Shown here: piece by piece, positions 17,252 to 25,025 of the stretch | Layout: every line of letters starts with the position of its first letter | Numbering within the stretch: position 1 is the first letter of the stretch | Assembly: GCF_009931655.1 (NCBI RefSeq) | Contig: NZ_CP047984.1 | Span: 4,357,001 to 4,421,000 of the forward strand | Direction of reading: 5' to 3' | DNA from: Pontibacter russatus | Lineage (GTDB): Bacteria > Bacteroidota > Bacteroidia > Cytophagales > Hymenobacteraceae | Length of the DNA stretch: 64,000 nucleotides | Notes under the pieces: model-generated | Told to the model about the DNA's origin: nothing | The model's input: only the letters and a program-made list of their open reading frames with translations | Database searches by the model: none | Position numbers and translations under genes: made by a program

Positions 17252-18388
17252 ATGAAAATAGTTGTTGCGCCGGACTCTTTCAAAGGAAGCTTGACTGCAA
17301 AAGAAGCGGGCCTTACCATCCAGACGGCTTTTGAAAAGGAAATCCCCGGGGTGCGGGTGGCGGTAGTGCCGATGGCAGACGGCGGGGAAGGCACGCTGGA
17401 CGCGCTGGTGTTTGCCACCAACGGCAAGAAGATAGCAGCCACGGCGACTGGCCCGCTGGGCGAGCAGGCCCAGACACATTACGGCATCCTGGGCGATGGG
17501 AAGACAGCGGTAATTGAGATGGCGCAGGTGGCGGGTCTGCCCATGGTGCCTGCAAACAGACGGAACCCCTTGCTGACTACCACCTATGGCGTGGGAGAAC
17601 TGATAGCTGCTGCGCTGGATAAAGGGATTCGCTCCTTTATCATCGGCCTGGGCGGAAGCGCCACCAACGATGGAGGTCTCGGTATGCTGCAGGCACTGGG
17701 CGCTGCCTTTTTAGATGAAAAGGGGAGTCAGGTAAAACCTGTTGGCGCGTCGCTGCAGCAGATTGCAGAAGTAGATTTCACCAACCTCCGCCCGGAACTG
17801 AAGGCGTGCCGGTTCAGGATTGCCAGTGATGTACAGAATCCGCTGTGCGGGGAAACCGGCGCCTCTCATGTCTTTGGTCCGCAGAAGGGAGCGACAGCAG
17901 CACAGGTACGGCAACTGGATGAAGGCCTGAGCCATTATGCCTGCCTCGTGGAAAATCACCTGTATGTAAAACTGCAGAATACGCCTGGCGCAGGTGCGGC
18001 AGGCGGCCTTGGATTTGGCTTGCTGGCGCTGGGTGCAGAGATTCTATCCGGGGCACAGGTGGTGGCCGAGGCAACAGGCCTGGAGAAACAAATAGCCGCC
18101 GCCGACTGGGTGATAACAGGCGAGGGGCAGAGCGATTTCCAGACGCTGTATGGCAAAGCGCCTTTCTTTGTGGCAACTTTGGCGAAGCAGCACAAGGTAG
18201 ATACCATTTTAATCTCGGGCGGATTGGGGAAAGGGCACGAGCTGTTGCTGGAGCATTTCGTGAGCTGCCATTCCATCATCAATGCCCCGATGCCGCTGGA
18301 GCAGGCCATTGCCGAAGCGCAGCCGCTATTGTTTTCCTGCGCCCGCAACATCGCCCGCTTAGTTAACAGAGCCTCCAAGTCAAAATAG
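17252..18388 (+). CDS. glxK: Glycerate 2-kinase
   Basis: Phosphorylates D-glycerate, giving 2-phosphoglycerate, the GarK/GlxK type I glycerate kinase. The N-terminus MKIVVAPDSFKGSLTA, the PMADGGEGT motif near 41, the GLGGSATNDGGLG motif near 132 and DWVITGEGQSDFQT near 289 are all characteristic, and 378 residues is the normal length. The GntP permease gene follows after 18 bp, so the pair probably takes up a sugar acid (glycerate or gluconate) and feeds it into glycolysis. Confidence 0.93.
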   Translation: MKIVVAPDSFKGSLTAKEAGLTIQTAFEKEIPGVRVAVVPMADGGEGTLDALVFATNGKKIAATATGPLGEQAQTHYGILGDGKTAVIEMAQVAGLPMVPANRRNPLLTTTYGVGELIAAALDKGIRSFIIGLGGSATNDGGLGMLQALGAAFLDEKGSQVKPVGASLQQIAEVDFTNLRPELKACRFRIASDVQNPLCGETGASHVFGPQKGATAAQVRQLDEGLSHYACLVENHLYVKLQNTPGAGAAGGLGFGLLALGAEILSGAQVVAEATGLEKQIAAADWVITGEGQSDFQTLYGKAPFFVATLAKQHKVDTILISGGLGKGHELLLEHFVSCHSIINAPMPLEQAIAEAQPLLFSCARNIARLVNRASKSK

Positions 18389-18406
18389 ACGCTTCTATAT
18401 ATTCTC

Positions 18407-19765
18407 ATGGTACAAGGTCCCCTGCTTTTCCTGATTCTGCTGCTGGGCGTAGGCTTCATCGTGCTGGCCACCGCCAAATTCAAACTGCACCCTTTCTTCG
18501 GTTTGCTGCTGGCCTCCTTCGGGGTAGGCATCGCCGCGGGTTTGCCTTTGCTGGAAGTGGTGGACGCGGTCAACGAAGGCTTCGGCGGCCTGATGAGCTA
18601 TATAGGCATTGTGATTGTGGCGGGCACCGTGATTGGCAAAATCCTGGAGAAGTCGGGGGCGGCGCTGCGCATGGCGGAGGTGGTGCTGCGGGTGGTGGGA
18701 GAGAGGCGGCCGCAGCTGGCCATGTCGCTGATCGGTGCGATTGTGAGCATTCCCGTGTTCTGCGACTCGGGCTATATCATCCTTTCGAGCCTCAAGAAAT
18801 CGCTGGCGCACCGCGCGAAGGTGCCGCTGGCCTCTATGTCCATTGCCCTGGCGACAGGTTTATATGCCACCCACACGCTGGTACCGCCCACGCCGGGGCC
18901 AATCGCCGCCGCGGGCAACATCGGGGCAAGCGCCTACCTCGGCACCATTATATTGATAGGCTTGGTCGTGGCCATACCGGTGGTGGCAGTGGGGTATATA
19001 TGGGCGGTCAAAGTGGCTGCTGCTGTTAAAATCGAGGGAGAAGACGACGGGATGTATAACTACAGTGAGGTGGTGCGGGAATTCGGACCGATGCCTTCTG
19101 CCGCGAAAGCCTTCACCCCAATCCTCCTCCCTATTCTTTTAATTGGGATGGGCTCCGTCGTCAGCTACCTGCAGTACAAAGGTGGTTTTGTCGATTTCCT
19201 TCTTTTCCTGGGCACGCCCGTCGTGGCGCTGCTCCTCGGCGTGTTTGCCGCCTTCCCGCTCATGCCGAAATGGAATGAAGAAACACTGACGGGCTGGCTC
19301 GGGGATGGTCTGAAAGATGCGGCCATCATCCTGCTGCTGACGGGTGCAGGCGGGGCCTTCGGCTCCGTTATCAAGGCAACTCCTGTAGCAGGCTTGATAG
19401 AAAGTATGGCGGGGGACGGAGAAGTGAGCGGCGCTCTTATTTTGCTGCTGCCTTTCTTTGTTGCTGCCGCCCTGAAAACAGCGCAAGGCTCCTCCACGGC
19501 GGCGATGGTAATCACCTCGGCTTTGGTGGCGCCCATGCTAGCGCAGGCGGGCATCGTAAGCGCCGTGCCCCTGGCCCTGGTGGTGATGGCCATTGGGGCC
19601 GGTGCCATGACAGTGAGCCACGTCAACGACAGCTATTTCTGGGTGGTCACGCAGTTCAGCGGCATGAAAGTGACGGATGCCTACAAAGCGCATACCATGG
19701 CCACGCTGGTGCAGGGCACCACGGCTATCCTTTTTACGATGCTGCTCTGGTACGTTTTCGTGTAG
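18407..19765 (+). CDS. GntP family sugar-acid:H+ symporter
   Basis: A 452-residue membrane permease of the GntP (gluconate permease) family with 12 or so hydrophobic helices. Recognisable family stretches include SIPVFCDSGYIIL near 120, HTLVPPTPGPIAAA near 157 and AAALKTAQGSSTAAM near 353, and AMTVSHVNDSYFWVV near 400. Linked to glycerate kinase, so glycerate may be the real substrate, although gluconate is the family default. No separate promoter is seen in the 18-bp gap. Confidence 0.9.
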   Translation: MVQGPLLFLILLLGVGFIVLATAKFKLHPFFGLLLASFGVGIAAGLPLLEVVDAVNEGFGGLMSYIGIVIVAGTVIGKILEKSGAALRMAEVVLRVVGERRPQLAMSLIGAIVSIPVFCDSGYIILSSLKKSLAHRAKVPLASMSIALATGLYATHTLVPPTPGPIAAAGNIGASAYLGTIILIGLVVAIPVVAVGYIWAVKVAAAVKIEGEDDGMYNYSEVVREFGPMPSAAKAFTPILLPILLIGMGSVVSYLQYKGGFVDFLLFLGTPVVALLLGVFAAFPLMPKWNEETLTGWLGDGLKDAAIILLLTGAGGAFGSVIKATPVAGLIESMAGDGEVSGALILLLPFFVAAALKTAQGSSTAAMVITSALVAPMLAQAGIVSAVPLALVVMAIGAGAMTVSHVNDSYFWVVTQFSGMKVTDAYKAHTMATLVQGTTAILFTMLLWYVFV

Positions 19766-19857
19766 TAGGTCAGATTGTTTCTGTGGCTATATATGGCCCT
19801 GCTTTCTGGAACCTCAATTCCCATATCTCCTGATTAGCACATTCGCACTTTAAGCCC

Positions 19858-19865
19858 TACCTTTG
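19858..19865 (+). promoter_or_regulatory. Bacteroidota -7 box for the nuoH operon
   Basis: TACCTTTG matches TAnnTTTG and sits 25 bases before the nuoH ATG, placing transcription start near 19870. No good TTG is found at the -33 position. Confidence 0.5.
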
Positions 19866-19890
19866 CGCTCTTAAAACAACCCGGACGCCT

Positions 19891-20994
19891 ATGCTCGCTT
19901 TCCTGCTGACACTGATGCTCTTACTCGGAGTCGTGATTGTGCTGGCGTATGCGGAGCGGAAGGTGGCGGCCTTTATGCAGGACCGGCTGGGACCAACCGA
20001 GGCAGGGCCCTACGGCTCGCTGCAGGCGGTGCTGGACGTGCTGAAGCTGCTCCAGAAAGAAGACATCGTGCCCGCGCAGGCGGATAAAGGCCTTTTCAAG
20101 CTGGCGCCCATCCTCATCTTTGCCGCTGTCTTCGCCGGGTTTGCCGTGATACCTCTCACCCCTGATTTGGTGCCTGCGGGCATCGGCATCGGTGTTTTTT
20201 ACCTGCTGGCTATTATTTCGCTGGATGTCATCGGGTTGCTGATGGCTGGCTGGGGCTCTAACAACAAATACGCGATGCTGGGTGCCATGCGCTCGGTGGC
20301 CCAGATTGTCTCTTATGAAATTCCGGCCGGGCTGGCTATCCTGTCCGCCGTGATGATATGCCAGTCGCTGGACTTCCAGGAAATCAGCTACCAGCAGGGC
20401 GTGCTGCTGAATGCCTTTCCGGGAATGGGATATGATACGAACTGGCTCTTTGGCATCCAGGCGCTGGGCATCGACACCACCCATGTCGGCGGCATCACCA
20501 CCTGGAACATTTTCCGGGCGCCCATGCTGCTGATAGCCTTTATCATCTACTTCATTGCCTCGCTGGCCGAAAGCAACCGCGCCCCGTTTGATATACCGGA
20601 GGCAGAGTCGGAGTTGGTGGCGGGTTTTCATGTGGAGTACTCCGGCTTCCGTTTCGCGATGCTTTTTCTGGCGGAGTACAGCATGATGGTGTTGGTGAGC
20701 CTGGTGGCAGTTATCCTTTTCCTGGGAAGCTGGAACACACCGCTCCCGAACATTGGTCCCGTATACCTTGCCAACTGGACCACCGGTACGGTCGGCGAGA
20801 TTTCCAGCATCCTGTGGGGTGCTTTCTGGCTGCTTTCCAAAACGTTTGTACTGTTGTTTGTGCAGTTGTGGGCCCGCTGGACGTACCCGCGCCTGCGCGT
20901 GGACCAGCTCATGCACCTGTGCTGGAAGGTGCTGACTCCGGCAGCTCTAATTGTGGTGTTATTGGCAGGCATATGGCGACTACTGATGATATGA
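19891..20994 (+). CDS. nuoH: NADH-quinone oxidoreductase subunit H
   Basis: Membrane subunit of respiratory complex I at the quinone-binding end of the arm. Motifs: YAERKVAAFMQDRLGP near 17, LLQKEDIVP near 55, RAPFDIPEAESELVAGFHVEYSG-type loop near 230 (the conserved quinone-site glutamates) and a series of eight to nine hydrophobic helices. Length 367 fits. First gene of a nuoHIJKLMN run; nuoA-G are not upstream, where a GntP permease lies instead. Confidence 0.95.
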   Translation: MLAFLLTLMLLLGVVIVLAYAERKVAAFMQDRLGPTEAGPYGSLQAVLDVLKLLQKEDIVPAQADKGLFKLAPILIFAAVFAGFAVIPLTPDLVPAGIGIGVFYLLAIISLDVIGLLMAGWGSNNKYAMLGAMRSVAQIVSYEIPAGLAILSAVMICQSLDFQEISYQQGVLLNAFPGMGYDTNWLFGIQALGIDTTHVGGITTWNIFRAPMLLIAFIIYFIASLAESNRAPFDIPEAESELVAGFHVEYSGFRFAMLFLAEYSMMVLVSLVAVILFLGSWNTPLPNIGPVYLANWTTGTVGEISSILWGAFWLLSKTFVLLFVQLWARWTYPRLRVDQLMHLCWKVLTPAALIVVLLAGIWRLLMI

Positions 20995-21608
20995 GGACGA
21001 TAGAAAAAGAGGCATATAAACATAAAACAGGTTTCTGGCAGGCGGTGAAGTCGCTGGTGAGCGGTGCGCGCCTGACGCTGCGCCACTTCTTTAATGCGAA
21101 GGAGCGGCGCAAACCGGTTTACGTGACGGACGACAGCTACTTCAAGCAGCCGGACGGATTGGCGACGCTCACCTATCCTTACGAGTCATTGCCTGTTCCT
21201 GAAAATGGCCGCTACCGCCTGCACAACGAGATAGACGACTGCATTGTGTGTGACCTGTGCGCCAAGGTGTGCCCCGTCAACTGCATCACCATCGAGTCGG
21301 TGAAGGCGACAGAGGACATTGGCATGACCTCAGACGGGACCAAGAAGCGCCTGTACGCGCCGGTGTTCGACATCGACCTGGCCAAGTGCTGCTACTGCGG
21401 CCTCTGCACCGCCGTCTGTCCCACCGATTGCCTGACGATGACGCCGGTATATGATTTCGCGGAAGTGGACATCAAGAACATGATATACCACTTCACCGAC
21501 CTCTCGCCGGAGCAGGCCCAGGAGAAGCAGCGGCTGTTTGAGAAGCAGCAGGAAGAAATGGCAGCGGCAAAAGCAGCGGCGCTGGCGGCGCGGAAACAGC
21601 AGGGGTAA
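20991..21608 (+). CDS. nuoI: NADH-quinone oxidoreductase subunit I
   Basis: Peripheral subunit with two 4Fe-4S clusters (N6a/N6b) that carries electrons toward quinone. Both ferredoxin motifs are intact: CIVCDLCAKVCP and CCYCGLCTAVCP, each followed by a proline-linked Cys. I start at the ATG that overlaps the nuoH stop codon (ATGA), typical translational coupling; an ATG at 20973 would give six more residues and a 22-bp overlap. The C-terminus has a Gln/Glu/Ala-rich helical tail (about residues 170-205) beyond the normal core. The repeat element follows its stop codon. Confidence 0.93.
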   Translation: MRTIEKEAYKHKTGFWQAVKSLVSGARLTLRHFFNAKERRKPVYVTDDSYFKQPDGLATLTYPYESLPVPENGRYRLHNEIDDCIVCDLCAKVCPVNCITIESVKATEDIGMTSDGTKKRLYAPVFDIDLAKCCYCGLCTAVCPTDCLTMTPVYDFAEVDIKNMIYHFTDLSPEQAQEKQRLFEKQQEEMAAAKAAALAARKQQG

Positions 21609-21616
21609 TGAACACA

Positions 21617-21737
21617 GACCTCGCGGAGTCCGAAGGTCCCGCGAGTGTCTTGCCTGCTACGAGGCAAAAGCTTATAGCACCAGGCGCTCGCAGGAGCCCC
21701 CGAAATGCTTCGGGGCAGGTGCGCATGCTGCGAGGTA
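21617..21737. repeat. Structured intergenic repeat, copy 2 (inside the nuo operon)
   Basis: Second copy of the element at 17001-17124, lying between nuoI and nuoJ and therefore transcribed with the operon. Left block 21617-21650 and right block 21678-21737 are almost identical to copy 1, while the centre differs and instead has a TGCCT/AGGCA hairpin. In the long stem, the two changes on each side keep pairing through G-U wobbles, as expected if an RNA structure is selected. The terminal inverted repeat is shorter than in copy 1 (GACCTCGC/GCGAGGT). Confidence 0.85.
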
Positions 21738-21777
21738 TTTGGAGATTATAGAGCAATGTTAACTGATAAATGACGTA

Positions 21778-22290
21778 ATGCTTTTCTACATTTTCGCTTT
21801 ACTGGCTGTACTTTCAGGGGCATATATGGTGCTGACGCGCAACCTGCTGTACGCGGGCTTTTCGCTGCTGGTGACTTTGCTGAGCGTGGCGGGCATCTAC
21901 GTGCTGCTCTTCGCTGATTTTGTAGCGGTGACGCAGCTGATGGTATATGTGGGCGGTGTGCTGGTGCTGATTCTGTTCGGCATCATGCTGAGCAGCCGGG
22001 TACACGACCAGTCGGTTCTGTCGGAGAGTGTGAACAAGGTGTGGGGCACGGTCATCACCTTCTTGATTCTAGTGGGCCTGTGCCACACCATCCTGAATGC
22101 CAACCTCAGTTCGCTGCCCTGGCTGCAAACGGGCAATACAGCGGTGCTGGGGCTGCGGGAAAGTACGGTGCAGGCCATCGGCGTTAAGCTGATGACGGAC
22201 TTTGTGGTGCCGTTTGAGGTCGTCTCGCTGCTGCTGCTGATTGCCCTGATGGGTGCCGCCTATATAGCCACCGATAAAACGAGAACCTAG
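21778..22290 (+). CDS. nuoJ: NADH-quinone oxidoreductase subunit J
   Basis: Small membrane subunit of complex I with about five hydrophobic helices. Recognisable segments: GAYMVLTRNLLYAGFSLL near 19, VTQLMVYVGGVLVLILFG near 50 (conserved glycine-rich helix) and VVSLLLLIALMGAAYIA near the C-terminus. Length 170 is typical. It starts 169 bp after nuoI because the repeat element lies between them. Confidence 0.93.
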   Translation: MLFYIFALLAVLSGAYMVLTRNLLYAGFSLLVTLLSVAGIYVLLFADFVAVTQLMVYVGGVLVLILFGIMLSSRVHDQSVLSESVNKVWGTVITFLILVGLCHTILNANLSSLPWLQTGNTAVLGLRESTVQAIGVKLMTDFVVPFEVVSLLLLIALMGAAYIATDKTRT

Positions 22291-22292
22291 CA

Positions 22293-22604
22293 ATGAAGGA
22301 AATTCCCTTAGAGCATATCCTGCTTTTGAGCGCTGTGCTGTTCAGCCTGGGCATCCTGGCCGTTATCACGAAGCGGCACGCGGTGGTGGTGCTGATGGGC
22401 ATCGAGTTGATTTTCAACGCTGCCAACCTGAACCTGGTCGCCTTCAGCCGCTACGACGCCACGCTTTTGCAGGGCCAGTTGTTCTCGCTGTTCGTGATGG
22501 TGGTGGCCGCCGCCGAGGCTGCCGTGGCGCTGGCGATTGTGCTGCGCGTGTACCAGTATTTCAAGACGGCCAACCTGAATCAAATCGACCACCTCAATAA
22601 ATAA
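22293..22604 (+). CDS. nuoK: NADH-quinone oxidoreductase subunit K
   Basis: A 103-residue, three-helix membrane subunit of complex I. The segments LFSLGILAVITKRHAVVVLMGIELIFNAANLNL and VVAAAEAAVALAIVLRVYQ carry the buried glutamates (in GIE and AAEAA) that take part in proton translocation. It begins two bases after the nuoJ stop codon and ends ten bases before nuoL. Confidence 0.95.
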   Translation: MKEIPLEHILLLSAVLFSLGILAVITKRHAVVVLMGIELIFNAANLNLVAFSRYDATLLQGQLFSLFVMVVAAAEAAVALAIVLRVYQYFKTANLNQIDHLNK

Positions 22605-22613
22605 CAGGACACC

Positions 22614-24800
22614 TTGGAGCTTCCCTCACTCATCGCGCCGCTGGCGGCCTCCCCTCAGACTACACTCACCCTGCTTGTGCTGTTGCTGCCGCTGCTGGGC
22701 TTCGTGGGGCTGGCCCTGTTCGGGGAGCGCCTGCCGCGCCGGGGCGATTGGCTGGGGATAGGCATTGGCGTGCTGGCCCTGGCACTGTCCGTCTGGCTTT
22801 TTACCCAAACCTGGAACACCGCCACCTTCCACAGCCGCACTATATGGTTCAGCCTGCCGTCGCTTGGCGGCTCTGTCACGGATTTTACGGCGGGCGTGCT
22901 GCTCGACAACCTCGCAGTGCTGATGCTGGTGATTGTCACGTTTATATCCCTGCTGGTGCAGCTGTTCTCAGTGGGTTATATGCACGGTGACCAGGGCTAC
23001 AGCCGCTATTTTGCCTACCTGGGCCTGTTTACCTTCAGCATGCTCGGCATTGTGCTGGTAGATAACCTGCTGCTGCTTTTCATGTTCTGGGAACTCGTCG
23101 GCTTCTCTTCTTATTTACTGATTGGCTTTTGGCTGGAGCGGCCTGCGGCCATTGCGGCCAGTAAAAAAGCGTTTCTGGTGAACCGGGTGGGAGACATTGG
23201 CTTGCTGCTGGGCCTCTTCGCTTTCTACACCTATTTCCGCACATTCGATTTGGAAGCCTTGCGGGCGCTGATAGGCACTGGCGAATGGACAGCGGAAGGC
23301 TTTAGGCTTACCTATATCGTGAACGGGCAGACATGGCTGGTGGAAATGCCCCCGCTGCTGCTGACGTTTGCCGGTTTGGGTTTGTTTATGGGATGCGTGG
23401 GCAAGTCGGCGCAGTTTCCGCTGCAGGTGTGGCTGCCGGATGCCATGCAGGGCCCGACGCCGGTTTCTGCCCTCATACACGCCGCTACCATGGTGGCGGC
23501 CGGTGTTTACCTGCTGGCCCGCTGTTACGCTTTTTTCACGGTGGATGCCCTGACGGTGATTGCCGTGGTAGGTGCCATTACGGCGCTGCTGGGCGCTATA
23601 GCCGCACTTACGCAGTACGATATCAAATCAGTGCTGGCCTTTTCCACTATTTCGCAGCTGGGCTATATGGTGATGGGCATGGGCACCGGTGCACATGATG
23701 CATCGCTCTTCCACCTCACCACGCACGCTTTTTTCAAGGCGGCGCTCTTCCTGAATGCGGGCATCATCATCCACGCCATGCACCGCGGGCTGCACCACAC
23801 GCACCAGCCGCACGACGTGGACGCGCAGGATATCCGGAACATGGGCGGGCTGCGCAAAGCGATGCCGCTGACATTTTATACCTACCTGCTGGCCGCCGCC
23901 GCTTTGGTTGGTTTGCCGCTGTTCTCAGGTTTTCTGTCCAAAGACGCAATACTTTCCGGCAGCTGGGCCTGGGCGCAGACGATGAGCGCCGGAGGCAACA
24001 TTCTCTTTTATATAGTGCCGCTTACCGGGTTTACGGTGGTGCTGCTGACGGCGTTCTATATGGGCAGGCACCTGTGGTTCATGTTTTTCGGCGAGTTTAG
24101 GCTTCCGTTTGATGTGCGGGAACTGCGGGTGTCGGCGGGGCAGGAGGTGGAGCGCGTGATGGCACTGCCGGTGGTATTGCTGGCCATTCTCTCACTCGGG
24201 ATTTTCTTCTCGCTCAACCCTTTCAGTTTCAGCAGCAGTTGGGTCATGCAGGGCATCAGCCTGCAGCAATTGACAACCGAGGGCGCACTGCTGGCGGAAA
24301 GACTGCTGCAGGCGGTGGTGGCGCAGGACGAAGCAAACCAAACGGCTCATCTGGTGATTGGCGTGCTGTCGGCGGTGCTGGGCGCGGCAGGGGTAGGGCT
24401 GGCCATCTCGAAATACAGAAACAGTACCGCCGAGGCGCTGCGGCAGGAGCAGCCACAAACCGCGTTTGAAAAGCTCTCCTATCATCATTTTTATCTCGAA
24501 GGCATTTACCGGAAAGCCTTAGTGCAACCCACGCAACTGCTGGCGAAGGGCCTTTACCGCCTGGACAAGCGCGTGATAGACTATACCCTGAACTACGGCA
24601 GCAAATGGCTGGTGGTGATAGCGAAAATGATAGGAGGCTTCGACAGGCTGGTGGTGGATGGGGCTGTTTGGCTTGTGGCGGTACTGCCACGGCTGTTCGG
24701 GCGCGTGGGCCGGGGCTTGCAAAACGGCAAGGTGCAATCCTACTACGCGTACTCCCTCTTCGGATTTATTTTGATTTTACTGTACATCGTCGTGTTTTGA
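22614..24800 (+). CDS. nuoL: NADH-quinone oxidoreductase subunit L
   Basis: Antiporter-like proton-pumping subunit at the distal end of the membrane arm. It has the Proton_antipo motifs FMFWELVGFSSYLLIGFW near 147, WLPDAMQGPTPVSALIHAAT near 273 and KSVLAFSTISQLGYMVMGMG near 338, and a C-terminal lateral helix region. The start is a TTG at 22614, as no ATG exists in this frame near the N-terminus and the protein clearly begins before the first helix. At 728 residues it is longer than the E. coli subunit (about 613), with a long segment after residue 500. Confidence 0.94.
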   Translation: MELPSLIAPLAASPQTTLTLLVLLLPLLGFVGLALFGERLPRRGDWLGIGIGVLALALSVWLFTQTWNTATFHSRTIWFSLPSLGGSVTDFTAGVLLDNLAVLMLVIVTFISLLVQLFSVGYMHGDQGYSRYFAYLGLFTFSMLGIVLVDNLLLLFMFWELVGFSSYLLIGFWLERPAAIAASKKAFLVNRVGDIGLLLGLFAFYTYFRTFDLEALRALIGTGEWTAEGFRLTYIVNGQTWLVEMPPLLLTFAGLGLFMGCVGKSAQFPLQVWLPDAMQGPTPVSALIHAATMVAAGVYLLARCYAFFTVDALTVIAVVGAITALLGAIAALTQYDIKSVLAFSTISQLGYMVMGMGTGAHDASLFHLTTHAFFKAALFLNAGIIIHAMHRGLHHTHQPHDVDAQDIRNMGGLRKAMPLTFYTYLLAAAALVGLPLFSGFLSKDAILSGSWAWAQTMSAGGNILFYIVPLTGFTVVLLTAFYMGRHLWFMFFGEFRLPFDVRELRVSAGQEVERVMALPVVLLAILSLGIFFSLNPFSFSSSWVMQGISLQQLTTEGALLAERLLQAVVAQDEANQTAHLVIGVLSAVLGAAGVGLAISKYRNSTAEALRQEQPQTAFEKLSYHHFYLEGIYRKALVQPTQLLAKGLYRLDKRVIDYTLNYGSKWLVVIAKMIGGFDRLVVDGAVWLVAVLPRLFGRVGRGLQNGKVQSYYAYSLFGFILILLYIVVF

Positions 24801-24834
24801 TGGTTAAGTTTGCAGGCTGAAAGGGGGGTGTGGA

Positions 24835-24873
24835 GATTTGGAAATTTGAAAATGCGCTGATTTGAAAATTTAA
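24835..24873. repeat. Pair of AT-rich direct repeats after nuoL
   Basis: GATTTGGAAATTTGA (24835-24849) and GATTTGAAAATTTAA (24859-24873) are imperfect copies with a 9-bp gap. They lie just after nuoL, within the AT-rich part of the nuoL-nuoM spacer. Confidence 0.5.
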
Positions 24874-24961
24874 GATTTAAACATAGGTTGATTAGCCGGG
24901 AGATGGCGCAAGTGCGAAGCGTTGCTTTCACCGTTGCAGGCCTCCAAGGTAATGCGCTCAA

Positions 24962-24993
24962 TCAACCATTTAACAATTCAACCATTTAACAAT
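24962..24993. repeat. Exact tandem duplication in front of nuoM
   Basis: The 16-bp unit TCAACCATTTAACAAT occurs twice in a row, followed by a related degenerate stretch. It ends 32 bp before the nuoM ATG. Related words appear in front of tsaC and folA. Confidence 0.7.
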
Positions 24994-25025
24994 CAGCAAC
25001 CAATAATCAACCCTAAAAACAGTTG

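Noticed and set aside
19921..20916. 331-codon minus-strand frame opposite nuoH
   Set aside because: Composition is His/Gln/Arg-rich without hydrophobic helices or domain, and it is fully covered by nuoH, which has unmistakable motifs.
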